Assembly: GCF_013213975.1 (NCBI RefSeq)
Contig: NZ_JABSST010000015.1
Span: 1 to 44,697, forward strand
Source: Winogradskyella sp.
Lineage (GTDB): Bacteria; Bacteroidota; Bacteroidia; Flavobacteriales; Flavobacteriaceae
Reading direction: 5' to 3'
Length of the DNA: 44,697 nt
Below the pieces are notes generated by a model. That model was not told the origin of the DNA. It searched no databases and worked only from the letters and a program-made list of their open reading frames with translations. This document shows positions 25,101 through 33,111 of this stretch, in pieces (positions within the stretch are counted from its first letter, which is position 1; each line of letters starts with the position of its first letter). The translations under genes and the position numbers were made by a program.

Positions 25101-27746
25101 AAAGGTGTGGTTTTCATCTGTATTGAAGGATCCGTAGTTATTCCCTTTTGGGGAACGTAATCCTACAAAACTTTCATAAGGAGCAAAAGGTATACTAAAT
25201 GCATCTAGAGAATAATCACCACCATTCTCAAATGCTCTTACCAAAAATTGAGCATTCAACATTCCAGGTGCATTGTCTCCAACATTAAGATCTGAATCTA
25301 TTTTGGCCTGACCTTCTGCATCTAAATTGCCCTCAAAAACATTAAACTCCTCAATATTAAAGGTTTTTGTAGGATCATTAAAGACGTAGTTATGATATCC
25401 TTTGAATCGTGTTGTGCTTGATGTAAATTTTGCCTTAACCTCAGCTTTAAGATTTTTAGCTGGTGCACCATGTAACCAAGCGACATTAAGATCTCCTTGA
25501 AGTGCCTTTTTTATTTTTAAGATGTCATCTTTAAAATCGATATTTATTTTAAGTCGGTTGGGTTTAACTGTTTCAATTTTTAAGGTTTTTGAAAACTGTG
25601 CTCCTCCAACAGAGATGTTAGCGTTGTAATTTCCTGTTTTAAAGTCTGCAGATGTTGGGACTTTAAAATCATAAAAGTTATTTGTGTTGTCAATAGATAC
25701 ATCACGGTAAACCAACTTGCCAACAGGATCAGTAACCTCTAATTTTACAGGATGACGCTGAGGTAATTTATTAGCCTTATCGTTAAGAACAAAGGTTAGA
25801 AATAAACTATCGCCTGGTCGCCATATTCCACGTTCTCCATATAGGTAACCTTTAAGTCCACGTTGCAATCGGCTTCCAGAAACATCAAATTTACTAAGAG
25901 ATAGTGCGTTACCATCAAACAGTTTTACATAGCTGACACTTTCACCCTTCGAAACGATAGCAAATGCTGCTCGTTTTTTGGCATCAATTTCTACAATACC
26001 ATCCGAATTGGTAATACCCTTAGCTAACTCTTGTTTTTGGTAATTGTAAAGCGCAACCTTAGCGCCAGATTCTGGATTTGTATTTAAAATGTTGGTAACA
26101 GCAAAAAAGTAAGTATTATCGTTGCCTTGTTTGGCAATAACTCCTAAGTTTGATCCTATAAGATTAATTGCTACTGTACGACTTCCGTAATTAAAATAAG
26201 AGTCTGTACAAGGATTGTTTCTATCACGATATCTATAATTGGTGTCACGGTAACTGTAGGTAAGATTATCCCAATACCGTTCTTCTCTTAAATTGGCTTC
26301 TTCTTCAGAAATATCTTCTGTGGCATAAAAGTCTTCCTCGTAGTAATCATCATAATATTCTTCGTAATAGTCATCTTCAATTTCGGTAGTATTGGAATCT
26401 GAAGAGCAGTCGTAAAGTGAATAATCTTTTTTAAAGCTAAGTTCTACTCTGTAGATGGCTCCTGGATCTGCCTTCAGATATTTGGATAGATCAATACTAT
26501 AAGCTTTCCACTTCCCTGTGTTTTGATTCGCGTTTTGTATTAGAGTAATTGTCTCTTTAGCAATGCGGCGCCCAACATGTTTTATATGATACTCGTTGTT
26601 ACTGTTAATGTTATTTTCTTGAAGAAACTGTAATACATTGTCTTCAAATATTTTGATAACTCTAACATCGACCTTGCTTAAATTAACGGCTTCAAAATTA
26701 AATTTTAAGTCTTTGGAATTTGGTAAAATAGAGCCATTACTAATTAAACGAACTTCTGGTTTTAATTCTTCGAAAGTGAGGGTTTGGGTAAATGATTTTT
26801 TTAGTTTGAAGCCATCAGTGTTTTTAATACCAGTAAAAACATCTACTCTGATATCTCCAACCAGTTTATTGTCTGGATATACTTTTAAAACGTTTCCATC
26901 AACGATATATCTTGGGTTTTTTGCATTTTGAATAGTAACCAATCCCGAAAAATTTTGTTGTTTTTTTAAGGGGTCTGAGAAATTAATTGAGAGGTATTGT
27001 TCAGGGTTTTGGTAGACATTAGTTTCAACAATGCTAAAGTTGTTTTTTCCAGGAATGGTAATGAAATTCTCTCCTTTATTTGCGGCTTTAATAGCATTAC
27101 CATCCCAACGAATATCAATTTTACTGTCTTCAATATTGCGCTTAATACTATCAATACGGAACTCGAAATAACGTGATGGTTGCGTTACATCCAACCAAGC
27201 TATATTGAGTTCTCTTTTATCCTGTTTTGCAGTAACGAGTTGCTTAGCATCATTTAAGCTAATCACATCCGATGAACGTAATTGTCCTAATACATACTGC
27301 CATTCCTTGCTATAGGACTGCAAGTCATTGGTCATAATAGTAAAACTTGGAGTTATCGTTTTAAACTCAAAGGTGTAACTGCTAAATTCTTCTGGAATGT
27401 CTTTATAGATATTACCTAGTTTAACGGTAACGCCATATGTTGTTGCTGGTTCTAAGGCTTCATCTGGCGTAAATAATAGTGTATGTTTATTCAGTGTTTT
27501 TAATGCGCCTTGTATATAGGGCTGTGTTTTAATTAAACCAGCATCTAACTCTTGCTCTGCGTCCCAACCCTCAACCTCTTGCGCAAGATTAATCTTAATA
27601 GGTGATTGTACTGATACGACTCCTGAAGTTGTATAACTTATATAATCTCTGTATTTAAAGATATTATCTGTTATTACAGGCTTTTTTTTACATGAAATAG
27701 CGGTTACAATTAGAGCTAGGACGACAAGGTGCTTTTTGATCTGCAT
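22161..27746 (-). CDS. Alpha-2-macroglobulin family lipoprotein
   Basis: 1861 residues. The lipobox TAISC gives a lipidated Cys at 19, so the protein is anchored in the envelope. Macroglobulin-type beta domains fill the N-terminal half, with an MG2 domain at about 620-730 (GYLYGERGIWRPGDSLFLTF). The alpha-2-macroglobulin domain (about 1130-1230) contains YLGPFLLKKGQ. The thioester motif is C1414-V-E-Q1417 (YPHGCVEQ), complete, within the alpha-alpha toroid domain. It should trap external proteases by covalent attachment. An acidic, tyrosine-rich stretch (about residues 449-475) interrupts an N-terminal domain. Start ATG at 27744-27746; the 243 bases upstream hold no gene, and the minus strand there has a weak TAACTTTA -7-like element. 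Confidence 0.95.
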   Translation of the reverse strand: MQIKKHLVVLALIVTAISCKKKPVITDNIFKYRDYISYTTSGVVSVQSPIKINLAQEVEGWDAEQELDAGLIKTQPYIQGALKTLNKHTLLFTPDEALEPATTYGVTVKLGNIYKDIPEEFSSYTFEFKTITPSFTIMTNDLQSYSKEWQYVLGQLRSSDVISLNDAKQLVTAKQDKRELNIAWLDVTQPSRYFEFRIDSIKRNIEDSKIDIRWDGNAIKAANKGENFITIPGKNNFSIVETNVYQNPEQYLSINFSDPLKKQQNFSGLVTIQNAKNPRYIVDGNVLKVYPDNKLVGDIRVDVFTGIKNTDGFKLKKSFTQTLTFEELKPEVRLISNGSILPNSKDLKFNFEAVNLSKVDVRVIKIFEDNVLQFLQENNINSNNEYHIKHVGRRIAKETITLIQNANQNTGKWKAYSIDLSKYLKADPGAIYRVELSFKKDYSLYDCSSDSNTTEIEDDYYEEYYDDYYEEDFYATEDISEEEANLREERYWDNLTYSYRDTNYRYRDRNNPCTDSYFNYGSRTVAINLIGSNLGVIAKQGNDNTYFFAVTNILNTNPESGAKVALYNYQKQELAKGITNSDGIVEIDAKKRAAFAIVSKGESVSYVKLFDGNALSLSKFDVSGSRLQRGLKGYLYGERGIWRPGDSLFLTFVLNDKANKLPQRHPVKLEVTDPVGKLVYRDVSIDNTNNFYDFKVPTSADFKTGNYNANISVGGAQFSKTLKIETVKPNRLKINIDFKDDILKIKKALQGDLNVAWLHGAPAKNLKAEVKAKFTSSTTRFKGYHNYVFNDPTKTFNIEEFNVFEGNLDAEGQAKIDSDLNVGDNAPGMLNAQFLVRAFENGGDYSLDAFSIPFAPYESFVGLRSPKGNNYGSFNTDENHTFDVTTVTADGQPIKSDKLEVKVYRIEWRWWWNASYDNLSSYVSSSYHRPVQQFEIKTDANGKGSFKINIPETERGRYLIRVYDPASGHATGRTAYFYRNWWSNTSTGDKDAAKMLVFSTDKETYNVGDTAMLTFPSGHEGRALVSIENGTEVLQHQWVETKPGETIVKVPVTSEMAPNVFVNISLLQPHAIISNDLPIRLYGVIPMMVENPETRLEPQISMPDVIRPETSYDIKVSEKNNKSMTYTIAVVEEGLLDLTRFKTPNAWNSFYAREALGVKTWDIFDDVIGAYSGSIDQVYAIGGDGAAAKGKNKKANRFKPVVTYLGPFLLKKGQTKTHQLKMPNYVGAVRAMVVAGNNNQEAYGSIEKSVKVKKPLMVLASLPRKLSPGEKVTLPVTVFAMEDKVKNVNLSLKLSDGITVKGKATQNLQFNKPDEKMAYFELDVTKARGIKTIEVIASGNGEKSTYKVEIDVVNPNPITSRVIDRELQANGNTTIEFSTFGVPDSNHATIEFSTLPPMNFSRRMEYLIRYPHGCVEQTTSSIFPQLYLADVFDLTDKKKQEIKHNIEIAINKLGRFQNATGGLGYWMGENSANDWGTTYAGHFMMEAEKRGFVLPLSFKNNWTNYQRQAARNWRPSYHNSKSDLAQAYRLYTLALAGSPDLASMNRLREFEELSNNAKWRLAAAYALAGQKEASDAIVKSANIDFISEDEDRYTYGSVYRNRAMALETMLLVDHPSKVEIAKQIAKSLSTDQWMSTQTTSYSLLALGKMIKQNGGKDLKVTYNVNGKTETIDTKNGIAQRSIPINDGFNKVSFTNGKDNMVYLRILNSGQLKLGEESSEQRGFSISTIYKDLQGNRIDVSKLQQGQDFVATVSTSNLTSDYINDVALTQIFPSGWEIVNTRFTDFGDTTVSQARFTDIKDDRVNFYFDMNRKGKYGTKTFTVMLNAAYLGTYYLPGAQAEAMYNNDDYLVRNKGRWVIVEK

Positions 27747-27989
27747 AATTGGTGATGGTATTAAATAAAACTTCAGTAAAAAAGAAGGGTAGGTGCTTTT
27801 TTGTTAAATAATTACGCCAGTTTTCAAATGTTTAGATTTTGGACTGCTGTTAAATTGTTCTTAAAGTTACAAAAAGGTGGCTTGAGGAGACTTTATACAC
27901 TACAAAAGTTATTGTGACCTTTTGAAGTTAATATTCACAGTTGTCTATGCATTTTGGCGCTTGCTATTAAGAAGCTATAACAGGTACTT

Positions 27990-28691
27990 TTATCTTTCAA
28001 GTTGTTCTGTAATTAAAGAATCTACAAGGCGAATTTGGCGTAATGTACTATTGAATTGATTCGAAATTTCCCTATCTATACCTAATAGAATATTAATGTC
28101 ATTACGAAATTTTAGAGATTTAAATTTGTCATAATTAATAATTTCCCCGCTATTAAAATCTACATCAGCCTTTATGGTATTGAAGAAATCACTAAATCTA
28201 ATATCTATTCCTTTGTTTGAAATTGTTTGAAGATCGTCTTGAAATCCTTTTAATATGGCCAGTTCTTTCGTAATATCAGAGGCATTACTTTCGTGAGAAT
28301 TAATATAGTTTACTATATTGTTTTGATTAAAAGAGTAGGATGTACATCTCATAATTTCTGCAAGGTAATCTTGCAAACTATCTTTGTGTAATTTTAAATC
28401 ACCATTTTTTAAAAATGTATTGAAACGGGTCATTAATTTCGGTAAATTTTCTCTGTATGTTGAGTCTCTTTTAACCTCTCCTAAATTAATGGTGTTCTCT
28501 TCTTGGAGTTTTTCTAAAAGAATAATTTCATTTTTCTCTTTTTTACGATTTTCATTCCAATTGTTAATACCAAGAGCAATTAAAATCCCAATCACTACTA
28601 ACAGAATTTCACCAATAGCGTATTTAAAATATGTAACCATTTGATTTGAGTTGATTAGTGAGCGACGAATATGACGAAAGAATTTTATCAT
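27990..28691 (-). CDS. DUF6090 family membrane protein
   Basis: 233 residues. The N-terminus MIKFFRHIRRSLI...YFKYAIGEILLVVIGILIALGINNWNENRKK is the hallmark of this flavobacterial family: a basic segment, then one membrane helix (about 25-45) and a soluble, helix-rich region, probably coiled coil, that is periplasmic. The function is unknown. Its ATG overlaps the stop of the upstream propeller gene by one base (TAATG), which indicates translational coupling and a shared function or stoichiometry. Confidence 0.87.
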   Translation of the reverse strand: MIKFFRHIRRSLINSNQMVTYFKYAIGEILLVVIGILIALGINNWNENRKKEKNEIILLEKLQEENTINLGEVKRDSTYRENLPKLMTRFNTFLKNGDLKLHKDSLQDYLAEIMRCTSYSFNQNNIVNYINSHESNASDITKELAILKGFQDDLQTISNKGIDIRFSDFFNTIKADVDFNSGEIINYDKFKSLKFRNDINILLGIDREISNQFNSTLRQIRLVDSLITEQLER

Positions 28692-31600
28692 TAATTTTTT
28701 GCATCAAGTATTAGTGCCGGTAAATTCAAAGATTTATACAGTCTGTTATAGGATTTCATCTCATTATTTATAATGGCATTGTATTCGGTTTTATACACTT
28801 GCCAATCGTTTAATAAATCCTGAAATCGTTCTTTTGCACCGCTAGTAACCTTAGGGTTGGCTTGGTCTATATATCCCTTAAGATTAATGAGTTGCGCATT
28901 AAGTTTGTTATTAAAATTAATAACATCCTGAAAGGTTTTTTGCTTTTCTTGAATTAAATTTTCTTCCCAATTATTTATGCGCTTTATCAAAGCTTCACCC
29001 TTTTCAATCAAAACTACTGCAGTCTCACGGTCTTTAAGTAATTTTGTATAACCTTCAAGTTGTATTTTAGCAGATCGCATTTGGTTAACCGATTGATGCA
29101 TGTCTTTTAAGATATTTTCAACTTGAACCAAAATACCTTGTTGTTCCATAAAATCTTGTGGATTAGATTCAATAGCGGGATTAGGAAGAATCCTAGCTTT
29201 AGTCTCTACACTTTTCCCTTCTAAAGTCAATCTTAATGTGTAATTTCCTGGTGCCACACTTGATCCTGACAGACCACCAAAAACAAAGACATTATCAATA
29301 GCTGGGATATCCGCTCTATTAAAATTCCAAGTAAATCGTTGATATCCTTTTTTCGAAGGTAAAACTTGAGGTGCATTGGGTCCACCTGGCCAGGATTTAA
29401 AGCCTTTTGGTTTTTTGTTGGTATAGGTTCTAATCACTGAACTACCATCTAAGACTTCAAGTTTTAAGTCAAGTGTATCAGCATCTTTATCTAGATAATA
29501 ATCGAAAGTGACTCCAGACCTTGGATTTTGTCCCTGTCCAACAGCCTTAGATACACCTCCAAAAATACGATAGCTTGACTTTGGTTTAAATAATTCTAAA
29601 GTCTTTTGATTGGTGTTTAGTTGTTGCAGGAATCCTAAATCATCCAAAATCCAAAAACCGCGACCAGAAGTGGCTGCGACTAAATCGTTATCTTGAATGA
29701 TAAGATCATTAATGGCCACTATCGGCATGCCTAAATTAAGACGTTGCCAGTTTAATCCATCATTAATAGAAACATACATACCAGTTTCGGTACCAGCATA
29801 CAATAAGCCTTTTCGTTGTTTGTCAGCCCTAATTACACGAGCAAATCCGTTTGGATCATCAAGACCATTTATAATTTTAGTCCAAGATTGTCCGTAATCT
29901 TTAGTTTTAAAAATGTAGGAGTTGAGATCCAGTGATTTGTAACGCATTACGACCACATAAGCAGTTGCTGGATCATGTTCAGAAATATCAATGCTATTAA
30001 TAATACCATCAGAGATATCACTTGGGGTGATATTTTGCCAACTCTCACCTCCATCTTTGGTAATGTGTAATAAACCATCATCTGTACCTGCGTAAAGCAC
30101 ACCTTCTTTATGCTGAGACTCGACCAATGCTGTAATGGTATTGTAGTTTTCTCCTCCTGCAGCTTCATTAGTAAAAGGAGCACCGCCAGGTCCATGCTTG
30201 TCAGTCTCATTTTTTGTAAGATCTGGACTAATTTCTGTCCAAGTCATACCACCGTCAGTTGTCTTAAAGACTACATTCCCTGCATGATAAATAACGGATC
30301 TATTATGAGGAGACGAGATAATTGGTGCATTCCAATTATAGCGATATTTTGAATCTTTTGGCGCAATACTAAGACCCAATTCGGGATATTCTTTAATGGA
30401 TTTTTGTTCTCTGGATGATTTTGTCCATTTACTTATATTTCCTTGGTAGGTACCACCATAAACTGTTTCTGGATTATCTGGGTCAAAGGCTAAAAAAGCA
30501 CTTTCTCCACCTGCGACAGAATACCAATCTTTCCAATCTATACCACCATCATTTGTGCGGCTAGCAATGGCGATAGCAGAATTGTCTTGTTGACCACCAT
30601 AAACATTGTAAGGCACTAAATTGTCGGTTATTACCCGATAAAATTGGGATGTTGCTTGGTTCTGTTGTGTACTCCAACTGTTGCCACCATTGAATGAGAT
30701 ATTGGCCCCTCCATCGTTAGAGTTTATGAGATTAGTATTGTCTTGAGGGTTAATCCATAGATGATGATTATCTCCATGTGGAACGGGAATGTTAGAAAAG
30801 CTTTTTCCTCCATCGATAGATTTCATAACAGGAGCATTTAGAACGTACACTGTATTTTCATTTTGAGGGTCTGCAAAGATTTCCATATAGTACCATGATC
30901 TGGCAATGTTAACTCGATTGTTATTGACTTGTTTCCAAGTTTTACCAGCGTTATCAGATCTATAAACGCCTCCTTTCTCACCTTCTGCCTCAATAACTGC
31001 AAATACACGTTCAGAATTTGCTCTAGAGACTGAAATACCCGATTTACCAAAGGCCATAGGTAACCCTTTCTCCATCTTATTCCAAGTCTCACCACCATCA
31101 ACAGACTTGTAAAGTCCCGAATGTTCTCCACCTGATTCTATGAGCCAAGGGTAGCGACGATGTTGCCACATCGAAGCATACAGAATTCGAGGGTTATTCA
31201 TGTCCATTGTTAAAGATGAGGCTCCAGTTGTAGAATTAACAAAGAGTACATTTTGCCATGTTTTTCCCCCATCAACGGTCTTGTAAACTCCCCTCTGATT
31301 TGTTGGTGCATATTGTGCTCCTTGAGCAGTGACATAGATAATGTCTGGATTAGTAGGATGAATAACTATATCTGAGATATGATATGTTTTTTCCAAACCA
31401 AGATGTGTCCAAGTTTTTCCAGCATCCATGGATTTGTAGACACCGTCTCCCATGGATGTCATTACTCCACGTGCAGCATGTTCGCCCATACCTACAACTA
31501 CAATATTGGTATCACTTTCGGACACAGCTATGGATCCAACAGATCCAGTTTTAAAGAAACCATCAGATATATTTTCCCATGTAATTCCTGCGTCTGTCGT

Positions 31601-31837
31601 TTTATAAACTCCACCACCTGTAGAACCCATATAATAGGTTTGAGGTTGATTAATAACTCCTGTTGAGGTCACACTACGACCTCCTCTAAATGGTCCAATA
31701 TTCCGCCATTTTTGACCGTGGAATAAAGAGTCGGAAAGAATAATTTCAGGATTACTATTTTTTTTCTTGCGCTTTTGAGCTGTTATACTTATTGGAATTA
31801 ATAAGATGCAGAGTATTAGACTTTTTACTAGTTTCAT
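28691..31837 (-). CDS. Exported Asp-box (BNR/VPS10-like) beta-propeller protein
   Basis: 1048 residues with a signal peptide (MKLVKSLILCILLIPISI-TAQ). At least eleven Asp-box type motifs are visible, for example KTTDAGITW, KSMDAGKTW, KTVDGGKTW, KSVDGGETW, RSDNAGKTW and KTTDGGMTW. They span about residues 70-720 and indicate two sortilin/BNR-type propellers. The C-terminal part is a beta-sandwich (about 770-880, PGNYTLRLTLEGKSVE) followed by a helical coiled-coil region. Relatives are labelled glycosyl hydrolases, but I see no catalytic residues supporting that. It is more likely a ligand-binding or scaffold protein in the envelope. It lies 40 bases downstream of the asparaginase gene and is coupled to the DUF6090 gene. 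Confidence 0.9.
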   Translation of the reverse strand: MKLVKSLILCILLIPISITAQKRKKKNSNPEIILSDSLFHGQKWRNIGPFRGGRSVTSTGVINQPQTYYMGSTGGGVYKTTDAGITWENISDGFFKTGSVGSIAVSESDTNIVVVGMGEHAARGVMTSMGDGVYKSMDAGKTWTHLGLEKTYHISDIVIHPTNPDIIYVTAQGAQYAPTNQRGVYKTVDGGKTWQNVLFVNSTTGASSLTMDMNNPRILYASMWQHRRYPWLIESGGEHSGLYKSVDGGETWNKMEKGLPMAFGKSGISVSRANSERVFAVIEAEGEKGGVYRSDNAGKTWKQVNNNRVNIARSWYYMEIFADPQNENTVYVLNAPVMKSIDGGKSFSNIPVPHGDNHHLWINPQDNTNLINSNDGGANISFNGGNSWSTQQNQATSQFYRVITDNLVPYNVYGGQQDNSAIAIASRTNDGGIDWKDWYSVAGGESAFLAFDPDNPETVYGGTYQGNISKWTKSSREQKSIKEYPELGLSIAPKDSKYRYNWNAPIISSPHNRSVIYHAGNVVFKTTDGGMTWTEISPDLTKNETDKHGPGGAPFTNEAAGGENYNTITALVESQHKEGVLYAGTDDGLLHITKDGGESWQNITPSDISDGIINSIDISEHDPATAYVVVMRYKSLDLNSYIFKTKDYGQSWTKIINGLDDPNGFARVIRADKQRKGLLYAGTETGMYVSINDGLNWQRLNLGMPIVAINDLIIQDNDLVAATSGRGFWILDDLGFLQQLNTNQKTLELFKPKSSYRIFGGVSKAVGQGQNPRSGVTFDYYLDKDADTLDLKLEVLDGSSVIRTYTNKKPKGFKSWPGGPNAPQVLPSKKGYQRFTWNFNRADIPAIDNVFVFGGLSGSSVAPGNYTLRLTLEGKSVETKARILPNPAIESNPQDFMEQQGILVQVENILKDMHQSVNQMRSAKIQLEGYTKLLKDRETAVVLIEKGEALIKRINNWEENLIQEKQKTFQDVINFNNKLNAQLINLKGYIDQANPKVTSGAKERFQDLLNDWQVYKTEYNAIINNEMKSYNRLYKSLNLPALILDAKN

Positions 31838-31877
31838 ATTAAAGGTATCGGTTGGTGTAAATAAATTTTTTTAGGGT

Positions 31878-32990
31878 TTATTGTTCATATATTCCAATTG
31901 ATAATTCACCTTTATCGTTCATTGTAGCTCTATACATTCCTGCGGTATTAAAGTCGGCTACCATATTTCCATCTTTATCTACGGCAACAATGCCTCCATC
32001 ACCTCCTAAAGCTTTTACCTTATTTAGAACCTGACGTGCAGCGTCTTTAAGACTTATGTTTTTGTACTCCATAAGGGCTGAAATATCATGAGCAACCTGA
32101 GCTCTTATAAAGTACTCTCCCCATCCTGTACTTGATACTGCACATGAGGCATTATTAGCGTATGTTCCACTTCCAATTATCGGAGCATCACCAACTCTTC
32201 CATAGCGTTTGTTGGTCATACCTCCCGTAGATGTTCCAGCAGCCAGATTGCCATTTTTATCCAATGCTGCGCAACCTACGGTTCCAAACTTTGCATTTTT
32301 AATATCCGCATCATAAAAATCTAAATAAGCAGATTCAGTATCTACTTTACCTGCTGCTTTAGCTTCTCTTTCCTTAACACGTTTAAGAGATTCTAATCTT
32401 TTGTCTGTGTGGAAGTAAGATGGATCTACCAAGGTTAATCCTTGTTTTTCTGCAAAGGTTTCTGCACCTTTTCCTGAAAGCATGACATGCTTAGACTTTT
32501 CCATAACAGCTCTAGCCAAATCAATTGGATTTTTCACAATTGTAGTTCCTGCTGAGGCTCCAGCATTGAGTGTTTTACCGTCCATTATAGAGGCATCTAA
32601 TTCATTAGTTTCAGCATTTGTGAAAACGGCTCCTTTCCCGGCATTAAACAGTGGCGAATCTTCCATAACATTGATGGTTTTAGTTACCGCATCTAAACTA
32701 CTTCCTCCATTTTTCAGAATTTCGTAACCCACACGAATGGCCTCCTCAAGTTTAGCCTTATAAGCAGCTTCTTTTTCTGGTGTCATGTTCTTTTTTAGGA
32801 TGGTTCCAGCTCCTCCATGAATTATAATCGCGAATTCAGGCGTATCGGTTCTGTTTAATCTGTCTATTCTTACAGAAGTAGATTTATCTGCCCGTTTCAT
32901 ATTTTCGGGATTGTCATCTGGATTGGGAACTAATTCTCCACAGCTAAAAACAATTAAAATACATAGAATTAGAGGAAATATTTTTTTCAT
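31878..32990 (-). CDS. Isoaspartyl peptidase / L-asparaginase (Ntn hydrolase), lipoprotein
   Basis: 370 residues. The lipobox VFSC gives a lipidated Cys at 17. The IIIHGGAGT segment (57-64) and the autocleavage site G236-T237 (AKFGTVGCAALDKNG) mark the plant-type Ntn asparaginase family (IaaA-like), in which Thr237 becomes the N-terminal nucleophile. STGGMTNKRYGRVGDAPIIGSGTYA forms the substrate and metal region. It should remove isoaspartyl dipeptides or asparagine outside the cytoplasm. First gene of a probable operon with the propeller and DUF6090 genes. The minus strand upstream has TAACTTTA (33016-33023) with CTTG 20 bases further upstream, a weak Bacteroidota promoter. Confidence 0.93.
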   Translation of the reverse strand: MKKIFPLILCILIVFSCGELVPNPDDNPENMKRADKSTSVRIDRLNRTDTPEFAIIIHGGAGTILKKNMTPEKEAAYKAKLEEAIRVGYEILKNGGSSLDAVTKTINVMEDSPLFNAGKGAVFTNAETNELDASIMDGKTLNAGASAGTTIVKNPIDLARAVMEKSKHVMLSGKGAETFAEKQGLTLVDPSYFHTDKRLESLKRVKEREAKAAGKVDTESAYLDFYDADIKNAKFGTVGCAALDKNGNLAAGTSTGGMTNKRYGRVGDAPIIGSGTYANNASCAVSSTGWGEYFIRAQVAHDISALMEYKNISLKDAARQVLNKVKALGGDGGIVAVDKDGNMVADFNTAGMYRATMNDKGELSIGIYEQ

Positions 32991-33015
32991 GATGGCTTAG
33001 AATTTTTGTGTGCTC

Positions 33016-33047
33016 TAAAGTTACATTTTTAGAGTGCTAGCTTCAAG
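33016..33047 (-). promoter_or_regulatory. Probable promoter of the asparaginase operon
   Basis: Minus strand CTTG (33044-33047), 20 bases, then TAACTTTA (33016-33023). This is one base off TAnnTTTG and one off TTTG, with ideal spacing. An imperfect seven-base inverted repeat (33013-33019 with 33028-33034) overlaps the -7 element. Confidence 0.4.
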
Positions 33048-33067
33048 TAAAACTGACAATTTATTAG

Positions 33068-33075
33068 TAATTTTG
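33068..33075 (+). promoter_or_regulatory. -7 element of the aldehyde dehydrogenase gene
   Basis: TAATTTTG matches TAnnTTTG, 36 bases before the preferred ATG at 33112. Its position argues that the upstream in-frame codon at 33034, which would lie upstream of the promoter, is not the real start. Confidence 0.5.
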
Positions 33076-33111
33076 TGCCACAATTTAATAATTCATAAAA
33101 AATACACATAT

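Noticed and set aside
28384-28644. 86-residue plus-strand frame opposite the DUF6090 gene
   Set aside because: Antisense shadow of a recognised family member translationally coupled to its upstream gene.
30838-31131. 97-residue minus-strand frame within the beta-propeller gene
   Set aside because: It is another frame of a protein with eleven clear Asp boxes; no independent start, domain or spacing.
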